From Chaunax sp. Z400 (Eukaryota; Chordata; Actinopteri; Lophiiformes; Chaunacidae): a stretch of 64,000 bases of DNA. The notes beneath the pieces were generated by a model. The model saw only the letters and a list, made by a program, of their open reading frames with translations. It did no database searches and was not told where the DNA came from. Both the position numbers and the translations under genes were made by a program. Position 1 is the stretch's first letter. Each line of letters opens with the position of its first letter. The stretch lies in assembly GCA_037577475.1 (NCBI GenBank), contig CM075187.1, positions 4,069,546 through 4,133,545 of the forward strand, read 5' to 3'. Shown in pieces: positions 1 to 10,728 of this stretch.

Positions 1-598
1 ATCTTCAGTCAACCAAAATATAATTTTATGACTTTCTGGAATAATATTTTTTCTCTGGCTTTTTTTTTTTTTTTTTACTAAAGATAAATATGTAAAGAAC
101 AGAACTAGAACACCTTGCTGATATCAGAAAAATATCAGATCACAAACTGCTGATCAGTGAAATATTATTTCCATGCTAATTGAAGTTGTTATTATTAATG
201 CATGTGTGTTGCAACCATCACAATTTTCAGGATATTGTTAAAGATACTGTAGAAGAAAGTGATCCAGAATCCACATCCGTACCTGGATCCACCTGAAAAT
301 TTAACCAACTCTTACTTGGCTTGGGATCCACCCCCACACAAAATTTCATCAAAATCAATTGACAACTTTTCAAGATATCTTGAGGACAAACAAACAGACC
401 GAGAGACAAACAAATAACTCTTGTCTATTACTCCACTCGCCAAGCTGTTTCTCAACGTTTGCTCCGTTGTTCAAGCTGTCATCCATCAGAAAACGCTGTG
501 GATGAAGAGGTGGGCTGCGTTCAGACGCTGGATCGGTGCAGATCGCAGCAAACATCCTGGACAGGAGGTCAACGGAGGTGCTGTAAAATGATGAAGAC
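1..598. other. Upstream non-coding stretch with repeat fragment
   Basis: I see no convincing exon before the kinesin exons. Bases 264-410 are a copy of the dispersed repeat that recurs at about 62.39-62.53 kb, with the same order of 'ccagaatccacatccgtac', a 'ggatccacc'-like block and a terminal run of caaacaaacagac. A poly-T run lies at about 60-76. The promoter or earlier exons of the kinesin gene could lie here or beyond the left edge. Confidence 0.5.
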
Positions 599-3500
599 AT
601 GACGATGAGGCAAGACACCGCAGGTGTTGACTACCAATACTCTGTTACATGTTACTCCTGCAGGCTCATCAGAATCTCAGCTGTCAGATGACAGCGATGC
701 AGATCAGGTGGCAGAAGCGGAGAGGTCGCAGGATGTGAAGGTCTACATCCCCTATGAGTCAGCTGAACTCTGCGTCACTCAGGTAAAATCATGGGAATCA
801 TCACAGGACATAACAAACTGTGTCTCTGCAACAGAAAGTCTTTACATGACGTCACAGAATGACTGTAGATTCCAGAGCAGAAAAGATAAACTAACCTTTA
901 TTTTATGTTATGAAACAGTGAATATTTTTCAGGCGTGTGACTTAAATCTATACCCAGTTGCTCGGTGAGAGGGCATGCAGACACACAATGGAGACACTGT
1001 CTGATGCTGTGCTGTCTTCTTCCTCACACTCACATGGCTGCCCTGATGCTGCTGGTGTGAGGCAGCATCTGATCCCTATGTGCTATATCGGGATGATGTT
1101 TTATAAATGTTTCTGTGTGTTTTTGTGTTGCATACACTCCAAAAACAGATAACCGAAGACATGGAGGCGATGAAGAGAAGACACCTGGAAAGGGTGCATG
1201 AGCTGGAGGAGACCTTTCACGTCACAGCACGAGAGAACCAGGTGAGGAGGTGTTCATGTGTGTGAGAAGGAGCGCTAACACATAAGAGTGATATAAATAT
1301 TACTGTGTGATCAGGAGTGGGCCGTGCAGAGGATCAGATCTCATTACCAGAACAAGTTGAACACTCTGAGGAGAATCCTGGACCTCTACCAGGAGATGGT
1401 GGAGAAGAAGAACGCTGACTGGGAGAGGAGAGTCACGGTCAGTGATGCTGAATCAAAACTGCCACATGGCTTCCACCCAGTTCCATGATAATCTGTCAAG
1501 TAGTTTATGCATAATTTACAAAAACAGTCATATAAGTCTCATCTTTCAATGTTCAAAAAATCTGAAAAAAAGTCCTGTGTCTGCCCCTTTATCTGGATCT
1601 ACACCAGAATTTATTGGGTTCTTCCTCACCAAATAAACAAACAAACAAACAAACAAAGAGATACCAGTAAAAACATAACCTCCTTTGCAGAAATAAATAT
1701 CTGACTTATTCTGCTGCAACTCCTGCAGCAAAGCAAATGCTCCAATCTCATTCAAACATGATTCCAACATGAATCAGTGTTCTATTTTGATTTATGCATT
1801 TCTGCCCTTGCCTTGTCCTGTTCTCTTGTTTTCTGCAGGCCTTGACTGCACAAAACAGGCAGCTGCAGGAGGAGCAGCAGGCTGAGAGGAGGAGTGAAGA
1901 GGAGGCCCTGCAGTGGCACAGAGAAAAGGTTGGTTGGTTTTATTTTAGTATAATAGGCAACATTTTTTTTTACATCACATAATTATTGGACAACCTTTGT
2001 CTCTTTTAGAGCAAAATGCTGGAACTGTTCTCCAACAAGCTGGATGTCCTGCACAGCCACCAGGCCTCCAGTGAGTCTGAGTCTGCGTGCACTCAAGGAT
2101 ATGCATGTCTGCAAAATCAATACATGTTTTAATTCCCTGTTGCACTGAACAGCACTACGGGAGCTGCAAATGGCCAGACAGGATGTGGAGAAAGTCCAGG
2201 AAATGTTAGTATCATCACAGGAGCAGCAGGAAGAACGTGGAAGCTCAGAGAACAAAGGGCTGTCAGCACAACAACACACTGTGGTGGGTTGGAATTAGAG
2301 ATCATACTGCTCATATCTGAGGTACATGATCTAAGGTTATAATCATATGAATAAATCAACCAACAAAAATCCTTCTGAGGGCCAAAAGGCAAAACATTGA
2401 CAGATTGAGTGTTTTCAAATTACAGTGATGTTTGTGTGGCATATAAAAACACAGTGATTTGGGTGTACTGGCCCTTTAAGGTGGCTCTCTTTGCAGGCCT
2501 GTAATGAGTCAGAACAGCCACTGGAGGAAGCTAAAGCTCGTCTGGAGGAGCTGAAGGAGAGCCTGTACCAGAGGGAGAGAGAGATCACTGAGCTGCTGGA
2601 GGCAGAGAGGAGCCCCATCCCTCCTGTCCCCCGGCCTCCCTGCAGCATTTTGCTTCCTTCTGTCATACACAAGGTTCCTGCTCAACCAACAGCATCAAAT
2701 TATTTAAAACATGGAATTCTCTGGCAGGAAATAGTTCATTATTTACTCACCCCCATACCGATGAGTCTTCTTAGTCCACTTTGCAGCGCTCTCTTAAACA
2801 ACTGAAGAAGATGGGGATTTGTTTTTAAATGTAAAATCCAGCCCAAAGAACAAACTCCATAAAGCTCATACGTGTAAAATCAGAGTTACCACAAGTGACA
2901 AGATCGGAAATTGATGGTGCGTCATGCACAGCAGGAAGAGCTCTGCTGAAGGTGCAGCAACCTCAGACATGATGCATGCTAACACCTTCACCTTACAGGC
3001 TACAGTGAACATTTCAACTTAAAACTATAGACATCACTCAGGGAGTACAAACCTCCACCAAGGCAGCTCAGTTTGCCCATAATGTCATCAAACCTACTGT
3101 AAGAGCAATAGTCCCATGATACTTTGACCCTCATAATATGTCTCCTTCACCTGCCCATAAAACCTGCCCATAGAATTTGGATTACATTGATATCATTTTA
3201 AGTTTGATAGATATTCAAGAAAATTAGGATTTCTTCACGACCTAGATGAAAAATGTGGTAATTTCTTGCATGGAATATGCCCCACACAGTTTCATGGTAA
3301 AGTGCTGTTTATGTATAATTTACAAAAATGGGTCAAAATGTTTTTTGTTTTTTTTGTGGACTAAGAATCTTCACCTGACTTTCCATCGGTGTGGAGATGA
3401 GTAGATGATGACTGAAGTTTCATGCTTGGCTGAACTGTTCTTTTAATCCTCTTCTGCTTTTATAACCGTGTTGTATCCATACGATAAGACTAATTTGTTT

Positions 3501-6500
3501 TTGTTTCTAAGGCTCATGTGATCTGCAGTGCTGTGACTGAGACCAGAGCTCTTTTGGACCAGATGACTGAGGAGAATCAGGTCGCTCTGCTCAAAGCCAG
3601 AGATCAACTGGAGGGCCTGCAGATGAACATAGAAGACAACAACATCAGAGAGGATAAGATCACTGACCAGGAAGGGTTAGAGACAATATCAACTATAAAT
3701 GACCTCTATAAAAGCCATTTTTTTATATTACATTAACTCATATTATTGTCTGAAATATGATTATAATTCAAAGGATTTTCTTCTACTTTTCAGGTCAGAT
3801 GAATATGAGTCAAGTTTGTCGTTACTACAAGAAACAGTGAGGGGGCATGAGGTCTCTCAGTTGGCTTTAGCCTGCATCAAAACTGGAGAGAGCCCTGTAA
3901 TAAATGGTAAAGAGATATCTTTAATAATCCTTTTACTATTTACTCTTATACATAAAAGCTGCTACCTTTCACGTGCATCAGTCTTGCAGCCTCTGCGTCT
4001 GCTCTACATTTGGCTCATTATGTCTAAGGTGCATCAGTTTTACCACTGGTTGTCATTTCTTTCTCGCTCAGACTGCGATGCCGTCTCAGAGCTGGAGGAC
4101 ATCTTGGGAACAATCCGGACCACAGAGGAGGTGAAGACTGTTGGTCAGCAGCTTCTCTTGCTGCAGGATCAGGTAGGTGGGAATCTCAGGCCAGGTCTCA
4201 AAGATGGTGACTTTCTCAGCTGCCCTCTATAAATCATAGACTGCATTCATTACTATCTCAGAATCAACACATTGTTTTGGATTATTGAGGAATTTTAGCC
4301 CAAATAGCTACAATAAACATATTCTTCAGTGTCATGGCTGTGTGTCATCACTCTCTTCTCTCAAGCTAAAGCAAGTCAAAGAAGAGAAAAAGAAAATAAT
4401 TGATAACTACACTTCAGAAAGGACAATGAGGAAGAAGTACTACAATATGGTGGAAGACATGAAAGGTACACAGCAGCACTAAAGGTGCAATTTGTAAGAT
4501 ATGGCTGCAGCTTTACTGAAATGGTGTTATGAACAACATGTGAAGAAACAAACGCGTTGATGTTATGTCTAAGATGTCCATGCATTGTGTTGCAGAGTCT
4601 TCTACTGAACAGCAGGCCCTGTCTCAGTAGGGAGGCTTTGTACACCTAAACACATTAGTCCCCCCCCAGGGAGATATTTACGAGTTTCACCACCTCTCTT
4701 ATTGTTTAGTCCAATAAAATATGTCAAGGAAGTGGATAATCTTACAGCTATTTTTCTTCCTAAACAGAAAAATACAACCATAGTCTTTCTGAATTCACGT
4801 TTGTCTATTTTATCAAACTAAGACAAGCGTAATTGCCTCATCGTAAAAAAAACCCCACTTAATTCAAACAAGATGTAAACAAAATAAACATCACCAAAAC
4901 CATCTTGATTTGTTTTTCCGTCTACGTCTACGTGTTGCCATGTCTTTCCATTTTTCCGTTTCCAGTCGTTGTCCTCGTCGCAGCAACTTTCAATCACCTC
5001 CTTTGTCATTAAACTGGCCTAACGCTAGATTTGGAAGCATGGTCCGGTCCCAGTCTATTCCCCTGCCGTGATCACTGGGAGGAGCCCAGTTGACCTGAGC
5101 CGTGTTGCACATAGTGAGTCCCTATGTGGTCCAAGGTCGAGGCGAAGGCACAAACCAGTCAACTATCAGGCCAGTAGCCCCACGGCTAACCAAGCTAACT
5201 GTAGCTATAGCTCCATCCAAAGATAACTACAGGAAACAGGAGTATCAGTTGGCGATTACTCTGATGATGTATTTTGATTTTTGGAGCTGCCTTCGAACTC
5301 TGGCCATATTTTACAAAATGCCCCTTTAAATGTTTATATATGTGAAAAAGCAAAAGCCTTCTAAATTTGACATTTTCAAACTGTTTTTCTCCAAGGTAAA
5401 ATCAGAGTGTTTTGTCGGATTCGACCAGTGAGTCGAAGCGAGGTCGCTCAGGGTGGAGCCATTATTGTGGAGAAAATTGATGATTACTCCGTCACTGTGG
5501 AAACCCCTCGAGGGCAGAGGGACTTTCAGTTTGACAAGGTGTTCAGTGCTGAAGCCTCTCAGGATGACCTGTTTCATGACACCAACAGGTAAAGGGGGAC
5601 ATCACGTCCCAAACAGGAACCAATATGGTGTATTTACAAATTTATTATAACACACAAACTGCATAATGAGCCCCAAATGTATGTATATCCTTTCATAAAG
5701 ATGCAAAGCATATTCTGACACTTCATTGTACAAATTTGTGCCAATCTACCCTGAAATACAAATACAGTTACTTCATTTACATTAGTAATCAAAATACAGA
5801 TATTTAAATGCTGCCTGCTCAGCAGTTTAGCATATATTTCCTCCACAGGCTGATCCAGTCGACTATCGATGGCTACAACGTCTGTATCTTTGCATACGGC
5901 CAGACGGGCTCAGGGAAGACCTTCACCATGGTGGGGGATAAGGAACAGAAGAACCTCGGAATCATGCCGAGATCTTTCAATGCCATATTTGATATCATAC
6001 GGGAGAACAGCACCAAATTCGACTTCAAGGTAACATCACTGGTGTAATTAGATCCTATTTGGGGACTAAGAGCTCAAGCCATATCTCTTCTCATGACTCC
6101 ATCAACGTTCTTCCTCTCTGTTGCTCTGCCTCGTCGTCTTTTACCTCAGGTTTCGGCCTACATGCTGGAGCTTTACAACGACAGGCTGCAGGACCTTTTT
6201 GTCAGCCTGGCTGGTGAGGCCCATGCGCAGCCCCAGTCCCATGGTCAGGCCAGGCGGGTGGAGATCAAGAGGAACAGAAAGGGGGTTGTGTTTGCACAAG
6301 GAGCAGAGACAAAGGAGGCTTCCAGTGCCCAGGAGCTCTACGCTCTGTTCCAGCAGGCCTGTGCCAACCGACACATCTCTTCCACCAGTGAGTTCTCTAT
6401 GCTGTGCCATGTCGCCCAGTTCAAACAGGGCCCTGCTAAATGGTTTGGATTGATCGTGTTAGTTACAGTCAGTGCAGCTAGGTACATCATTACTGGATGG

Positions 6501-7679
6501 GCGGTGAGGGCGAGAGCAGCCAAACTGTGTTTTACAGATGCACACAGAGTCCTGACAGGATGCACCTACGATTAGATTGTTAATTATTCAGTTGATGGTC
6601 TGAAATATATTCTGCAAGATTTTTTGACAATTTCAGTCTTTGATTTGTGGAAAAAAAACATGTTTTTAAATTAGTTGCTTTTCATGTTTTGTATGATTCT
6701 GAATTGAATGGTTTAGGACCTGAAAATTTCACCTTAGGCTCTTGGGAATTTTGATCAACATCGTGAGGCGTGTTTGAGAAAAAGAAAAAAAAAAGCTGAG
6801 CATCAACAAGCTACAAAGTCTTTGTGTTGTATTTTCCCCAAAGAGATGAACGTGGAAAGTTCACGCTCCCATCTCATTGTTGGCATCATGGTGGAGACCA
6901 GGAATCTGACCAATGGGAGTGTGAGCACTGGGAAGCTGAGCCTTGTAGACCTGGCAGGCAGCGAGAGAGCAGCCAAGACTGGTGCCAAGGATGACCAGCT
7001 AAAAGTTTGCTCATACATTCTTAATTATAAGGATAATCAAGAAGTATCGTTATTCCCTTTAAATTCTCCTGTCCTCCACAGGAGGCAAACTCCATTAACA
7101 AGTCTCTGAGTGCTCTGGGTGATGTCATCTCAGCCTTGTCTGCTGAACTGCCCCATGTGCCATACAGGAATAGCAAGCTGACACAGGTGATGATAAAATA
7201 AATGGCGTTCTTTGTAGTGATTTCTTATGTTTGGTCATGGACTGTGATGCAGTCGAGCCAGATGTGATTGGTGCATTTCATCCCTCTCAGGTGATGCAGG
7301 ACTCCTTGGGTGGAAATGCCAAAACCATCATGATCGTCAACATTTCTCCTTGCGAATGCAACCATGATGAGACGCTCACATCTCTGATGTAAGAGCCACA
7401 TAGAGAGAGATTAGTCTTTTCATCTGTTTGATCACTAAATAACATCTGAACCTTACAGTTACGCAACAAGAGTGAAGGCCATAACCAACAATGTCCAGAG
7501 AAATGTGGACAGCAAAGAGATCGCCCAGCTAAAAGAGGTGTGTGACACCAGCAGTGTTAGAATATTCATTTAGAATATGACATTTAAACAATCACACGGA
7601 TTTTATTTCTGTTTTCTTTTTCTGACAGGTGATCATGAAGCTGAGGTCAGGACAGACGGTGGAAGAGGAGGATGTTTGA
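599..7679 (+). CDS. Kinesin-14 (C-terminal motor) of the KCBP/kinesin-C type; 5' end uncertain
   Basis: ATP-driven microtubule motor. Exons: 664-782, 1149-1241, 1315-1437, 1839-1928, 2010-2070, 2153-2283, 2497-2673, 3512-3675, 3794-3906, 4072-4172, 4366-4465, 5396-5588, 5849-6029, 6150-6387, 6844-7004, 7082-7186, 7291-7388, 7459-7537, 7629-7679; phases agree throughout, giving about 793 residues. Residues 40-423 are Glu/Lys/Gln-rich and coiled-coil-like. The motor begins at about residue 424, after the neck EDMKGKIRVFCRIRP, the kinesin-14 arrangement. Seen in the motor: P-loop GQTGSGKT, switch I NVESSRSH, switch II DLAGSE, and YRNSKLT. The short tail (DSKEIAQLKEVIMKLRSG, then acidic EEEDV) resembles the segment just after the motor in KCBP, where calmodulin binds. 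ATG 599, with an in-frame stop at 584, could start the protein, but its donor (623/624) leaves only a 40-nt intron before 664; acceptors ending at 687 or 702 also keep frame. Earlier exons may lie off the window. KIFC-type paralogues are less likely. Confidence 0.82.
2735..3440. mobile_element. Foldback (long-TIR) element with nested repeat, kinesin intron
   Basis: The left end (tagttcattatttactcac, then cttagtccac) and the right end (gtggactaag, then gagtagatgatgactgaag) are inverted relative to each other. They match the ends of the copies at 13.44-14.19 kb and 44.73-45.40 kb. The middle (about 3030-3320) instead resembles the dispersed repeat at 53.2-53.8 kb ('gtcccatgataatttgaccctc'), so this copy looks interrupted by a second repeat. 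No coding sequence was seen. Confidence 0.55.
4480..5328. mobile_element. MITE-like element with ~27-bp terminal inverted repeats, kinesin intron
   Basis: The left end (aaaggtgcaatttgtaagat...) and the reverse complement of the right end (aaaggggcattttgtaaaat...) match at most positions over about 27 bp. About 850 bp lie between them with no open reading frame of substance. It fills most of the intron just before the first motor exon. No clear target-site duplication could be made out. Confidence 0.5.
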
Positions 7680-7853
7680 ACTGGACTCATTTGTACTGGA
7701 ATCATTCTGACCACGTTTTGAATGGCCTGAAAAGGAGACTTTTGTGTTGAATTTGGGGGGGAAAACATTTGTAATATCTGTTGTATTGAGCTATTTAAAC
7801 TGTTCTGGTTTGATTTGGTTATTGCAAATATCTGATGAATAGTATATTTTTTC

Positions 7854-7859
7854 AATAAA
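7854..7859 (+). terminator. Poly(A) signal of the kinesin gene
   Basis: AATAAA lies 175 nt after the kinesin stop codon and is the first canonical hexamer downstream. Confidence 0.6.
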
Positions 7860-7879
7860 CCTAATATATAAGGGGGATG

Positions 7880-10330
7880 ATTGAATAATTCCAATTTTAT
7901 CCCTAAAACTTTCATGAGCTCAGACACACAGTCCTGTTTCCATCTGTCTGAAAATGCATTTTTCAGCTTATTAAAATCTTATTCAATCTCATAAAGCAGC
8001 ACTTAATCCTCCAGCTTTAAATTCAAAATGACCAAATTTGGAGACAGGAAGGACAGACAGGGCAGGAAAAATGAAAAAAATTATAATCCGAAAGCTGTCA
8101 GAAAATACAGATGTAGAAAATACCAAACACCCTGATTTTGTATTGTATGCACAGTTCTTCATGTACTCGGGGAAACCACCATGGATGGGTGACATCACTA
8201 TAGGGGCACTGGGTGTTGCATTCAGGGGATTGCGTGCAGTTTGTAATAGGTGCTGCCTGCCAGAGTCTATAGAATGAGGCCCCCACAATACAGGGCCCCA
8301 CGTGTAACTGAAGAAGTAAATAGGAATCAGTTGATCATTCCGTTTGAACCCCTTTTGTATGTGTGGAAAGCCGAGCAGCTTGTAGCCCATTAGAGGTTGA
8401 GAGGCTCAGTCTCCACAGGCCATGATCTGTTCCTGTACTGTTGCAGGGTCATATCTCATTGATGGGAATGGAACCTCTCAGACACGCAAAGGCACCTTCC
8501 TGTTGTTGTCTCGTTTTTTTTCAGATGGGTTTACTAAAATTAGATTACATCTAAATTAATACATCGAAAGATCTCGATTTTGAGGATTTTCTTTGCCTTT
8601 AAATGTTTATATTGTACTTTTTCTACATATGCACTAATCTAGCAGAAAACTTATAGAGACATTGCTGTCTTTTTTTGGGCTTTGGCTTGAACTAAACCTG
8701 CAGAGTCGATGTCAGCGCTGACAGTGGCTAACAGTTTCTATAAGTAGACTCTCTTTTGTCCCCTCAGAGCCATGACGCCCAGCTTTATGTGCTGTGTTTC
8801 GTTGGCTGCTTTACATCAGAGGCCACTCAGCACGTTTGCTGTGATTTGTTATTCTTTAATGACGGCCATAGATTAAATCATACTGCGAGCTCTGTGGACG
8901 GGAGCAAAGTGAAAGACAAAGACCTAGAGAGCTGCAGAGAGAACGTGGAGAGAGAGAGAGCAGGGTTGATGAGCTTCTGTTAATTAACCAACACAAACCA
9001 ATTTACCGCTGTCAGTGGTTTGTGTACATGACCACACACAGGCAAACTGGGAATCATGCCTTTATTACAGTAAATGGCTAAAAGCCTGTAGTCACAGTAT
9101 ACCTGACATAACACATTTGGCTTTAAATTTAAAAAAAAGAAATATTGTGCAACGGATGTTAAGATACAAGTATGACCTTCGATGTTCTGATATTCAAGAT
9201 ACAGATATTGTTAAAAAGATGACATTAAAACTGTTTTACTTGATAATACTTTAACTTTTTATTACTTGTTAACAAGATATTATTGGTGCGACATATTCTA
9301 TTGTTATTATATATTTTAAATTTTATAAATAAAAAACAGCTAGAAGGACACTCAATAGGGTGAAAGGCCCAACAGTCCATTTTAATCAAATAAAATCCTA
9401 ATCTGAATTATTAGTGTGCCATAAAAAGTTCTCCGAGTTCTGTTAAAGGAGGTGAAAAATTAGTTATGGATCCAGCGCTTTATCCAGATTTATTCAAGAA
9501 TTCAGTGGATCTTGTATGGTACATCCCCACCCTTCAATTAATTAGTTTATGCATCATTCTATTTTGCAACATTCACTGAAAGTAGACAATAAATCCTGAT
9601 TCTGCCCCTTTATCTGGACCCACTCCAGAATTTAATGGCTTCTTCCTCGCTTCTGACAAATGTAATGAAATAAATTCAGCTTCCTGATAGTTTTATGTGT
9701 AATAGAATGAAATGAAAAAAGCCAATCCTCGCAATGGTAAAGTAAAAAAAATCTGTATTTAGTTAATTTCCTGTTTTCCTGTTTTCTTATCATGTGTTTT
9801 GTCTTGTTGGTTCCCCTGCCTCTGTTTTTTTTATGTTATCTGTTCTGGTTCTCCTCTCCCTCCTCTGTGTCCATGTATTTATTCAGTATTGGTTTATTGA
9901 TGCATCTTTGTTGTGCTTTTCCTCTTTAGTTCTCCCTCATGATGATTGTCTGATCCCCACCTGTCTCTGGTTGTCTCCTCCTCCCTGTGCCACCTGTTCC
10001 CCATCTCTGCTCATTACCGGTCAGTATTTAGTCAGTGTGTTTCCTGCCCTCTGTGTCAGTTTGTACTGTTACGTTTCAGCAAAAGTATTCAAAGTATGGG
10101 CACCCAAACGCAGACATCAAACAGAGACAGGAAGGAATTGCAGTGCAATGATTTAATTAAACTAAAAAAAACAAAGCTCTTAGGCAAACTATGTCCATAA
10201 ACAAACAAAAGAACAAAACTCAAGTTCAACAGGCAGGCAGGTAAGGCAAATCCAAAAAAAGACACAAAACAGTAAATCCAAGAGAGACAAAACAAACTAC
10301 ATAACAGGCAAGCAAGTCCAACGAAGAGAA
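7880..10330. other. Intergenic stretch between kinesin and cyp1d1
   Basis: I see no gene. Short open frames here lack family similarity and splice-site support. Bases about 9475-9655 are a reverse-oriented copy of the dispersed repeat also seen at 1.47-1.69 kb ('cccctttatctgga', then 'ccagaatttaatggcttctt'). The kinesin and the P450 converge on this stretch. Confidence 0.6.
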
Positions 10331-10342
10331 AATTTATATATT

Positions 10343-10438
<96 letters not shown>

Positions 10439-10452
10439 ATATATATATATTT
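10331..10452. repeat. (AT)n microsatellite with TATAAA/TTATAT interruptions
   Basis: About 120 bp of almost pure AT dinucleotides with a few TTATAT and ATTTAT breaks. Confidence 0.95.
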
Positions 10453-10539
10453 CCCTTTTGTTATAAACTCCAGTCTGTGAACAATAATAAGCAGTACTGT
10501 ATCTCTGTGACATTTAAGGTTAGCCAAATATGGTGGCTA

Positions 10540-10676
10540 ATAATAATAATAACAATAACAATAATAATTAGGATTAGAATGGGAAAAAGAATTAGAATTA
10601 AAATAAGAATATGAATAAGAATTAGAATAAGAATTAGAAACTGAATTAAAATTAGAATTAGAATTATTAGAATTTG
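10540..10676. repeat. Degenerate (GAATTA)n / (AAT)n simple repeat
   Basis: Starts as AAT trinucleotides and becomes imperfect hexanucleotide units such as GAATTA and GAATAA. It ends about 50 bp beyond the P450 stop codon, so it would lie inside that gene's 3' untranslated region. Confidence 0.85.
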
Positions 10677-10728
10677 TGTTGTGACATTCCAGAATATCCA
10701 CACAGAGCACCGTCAGTTTTTTGGCTGT

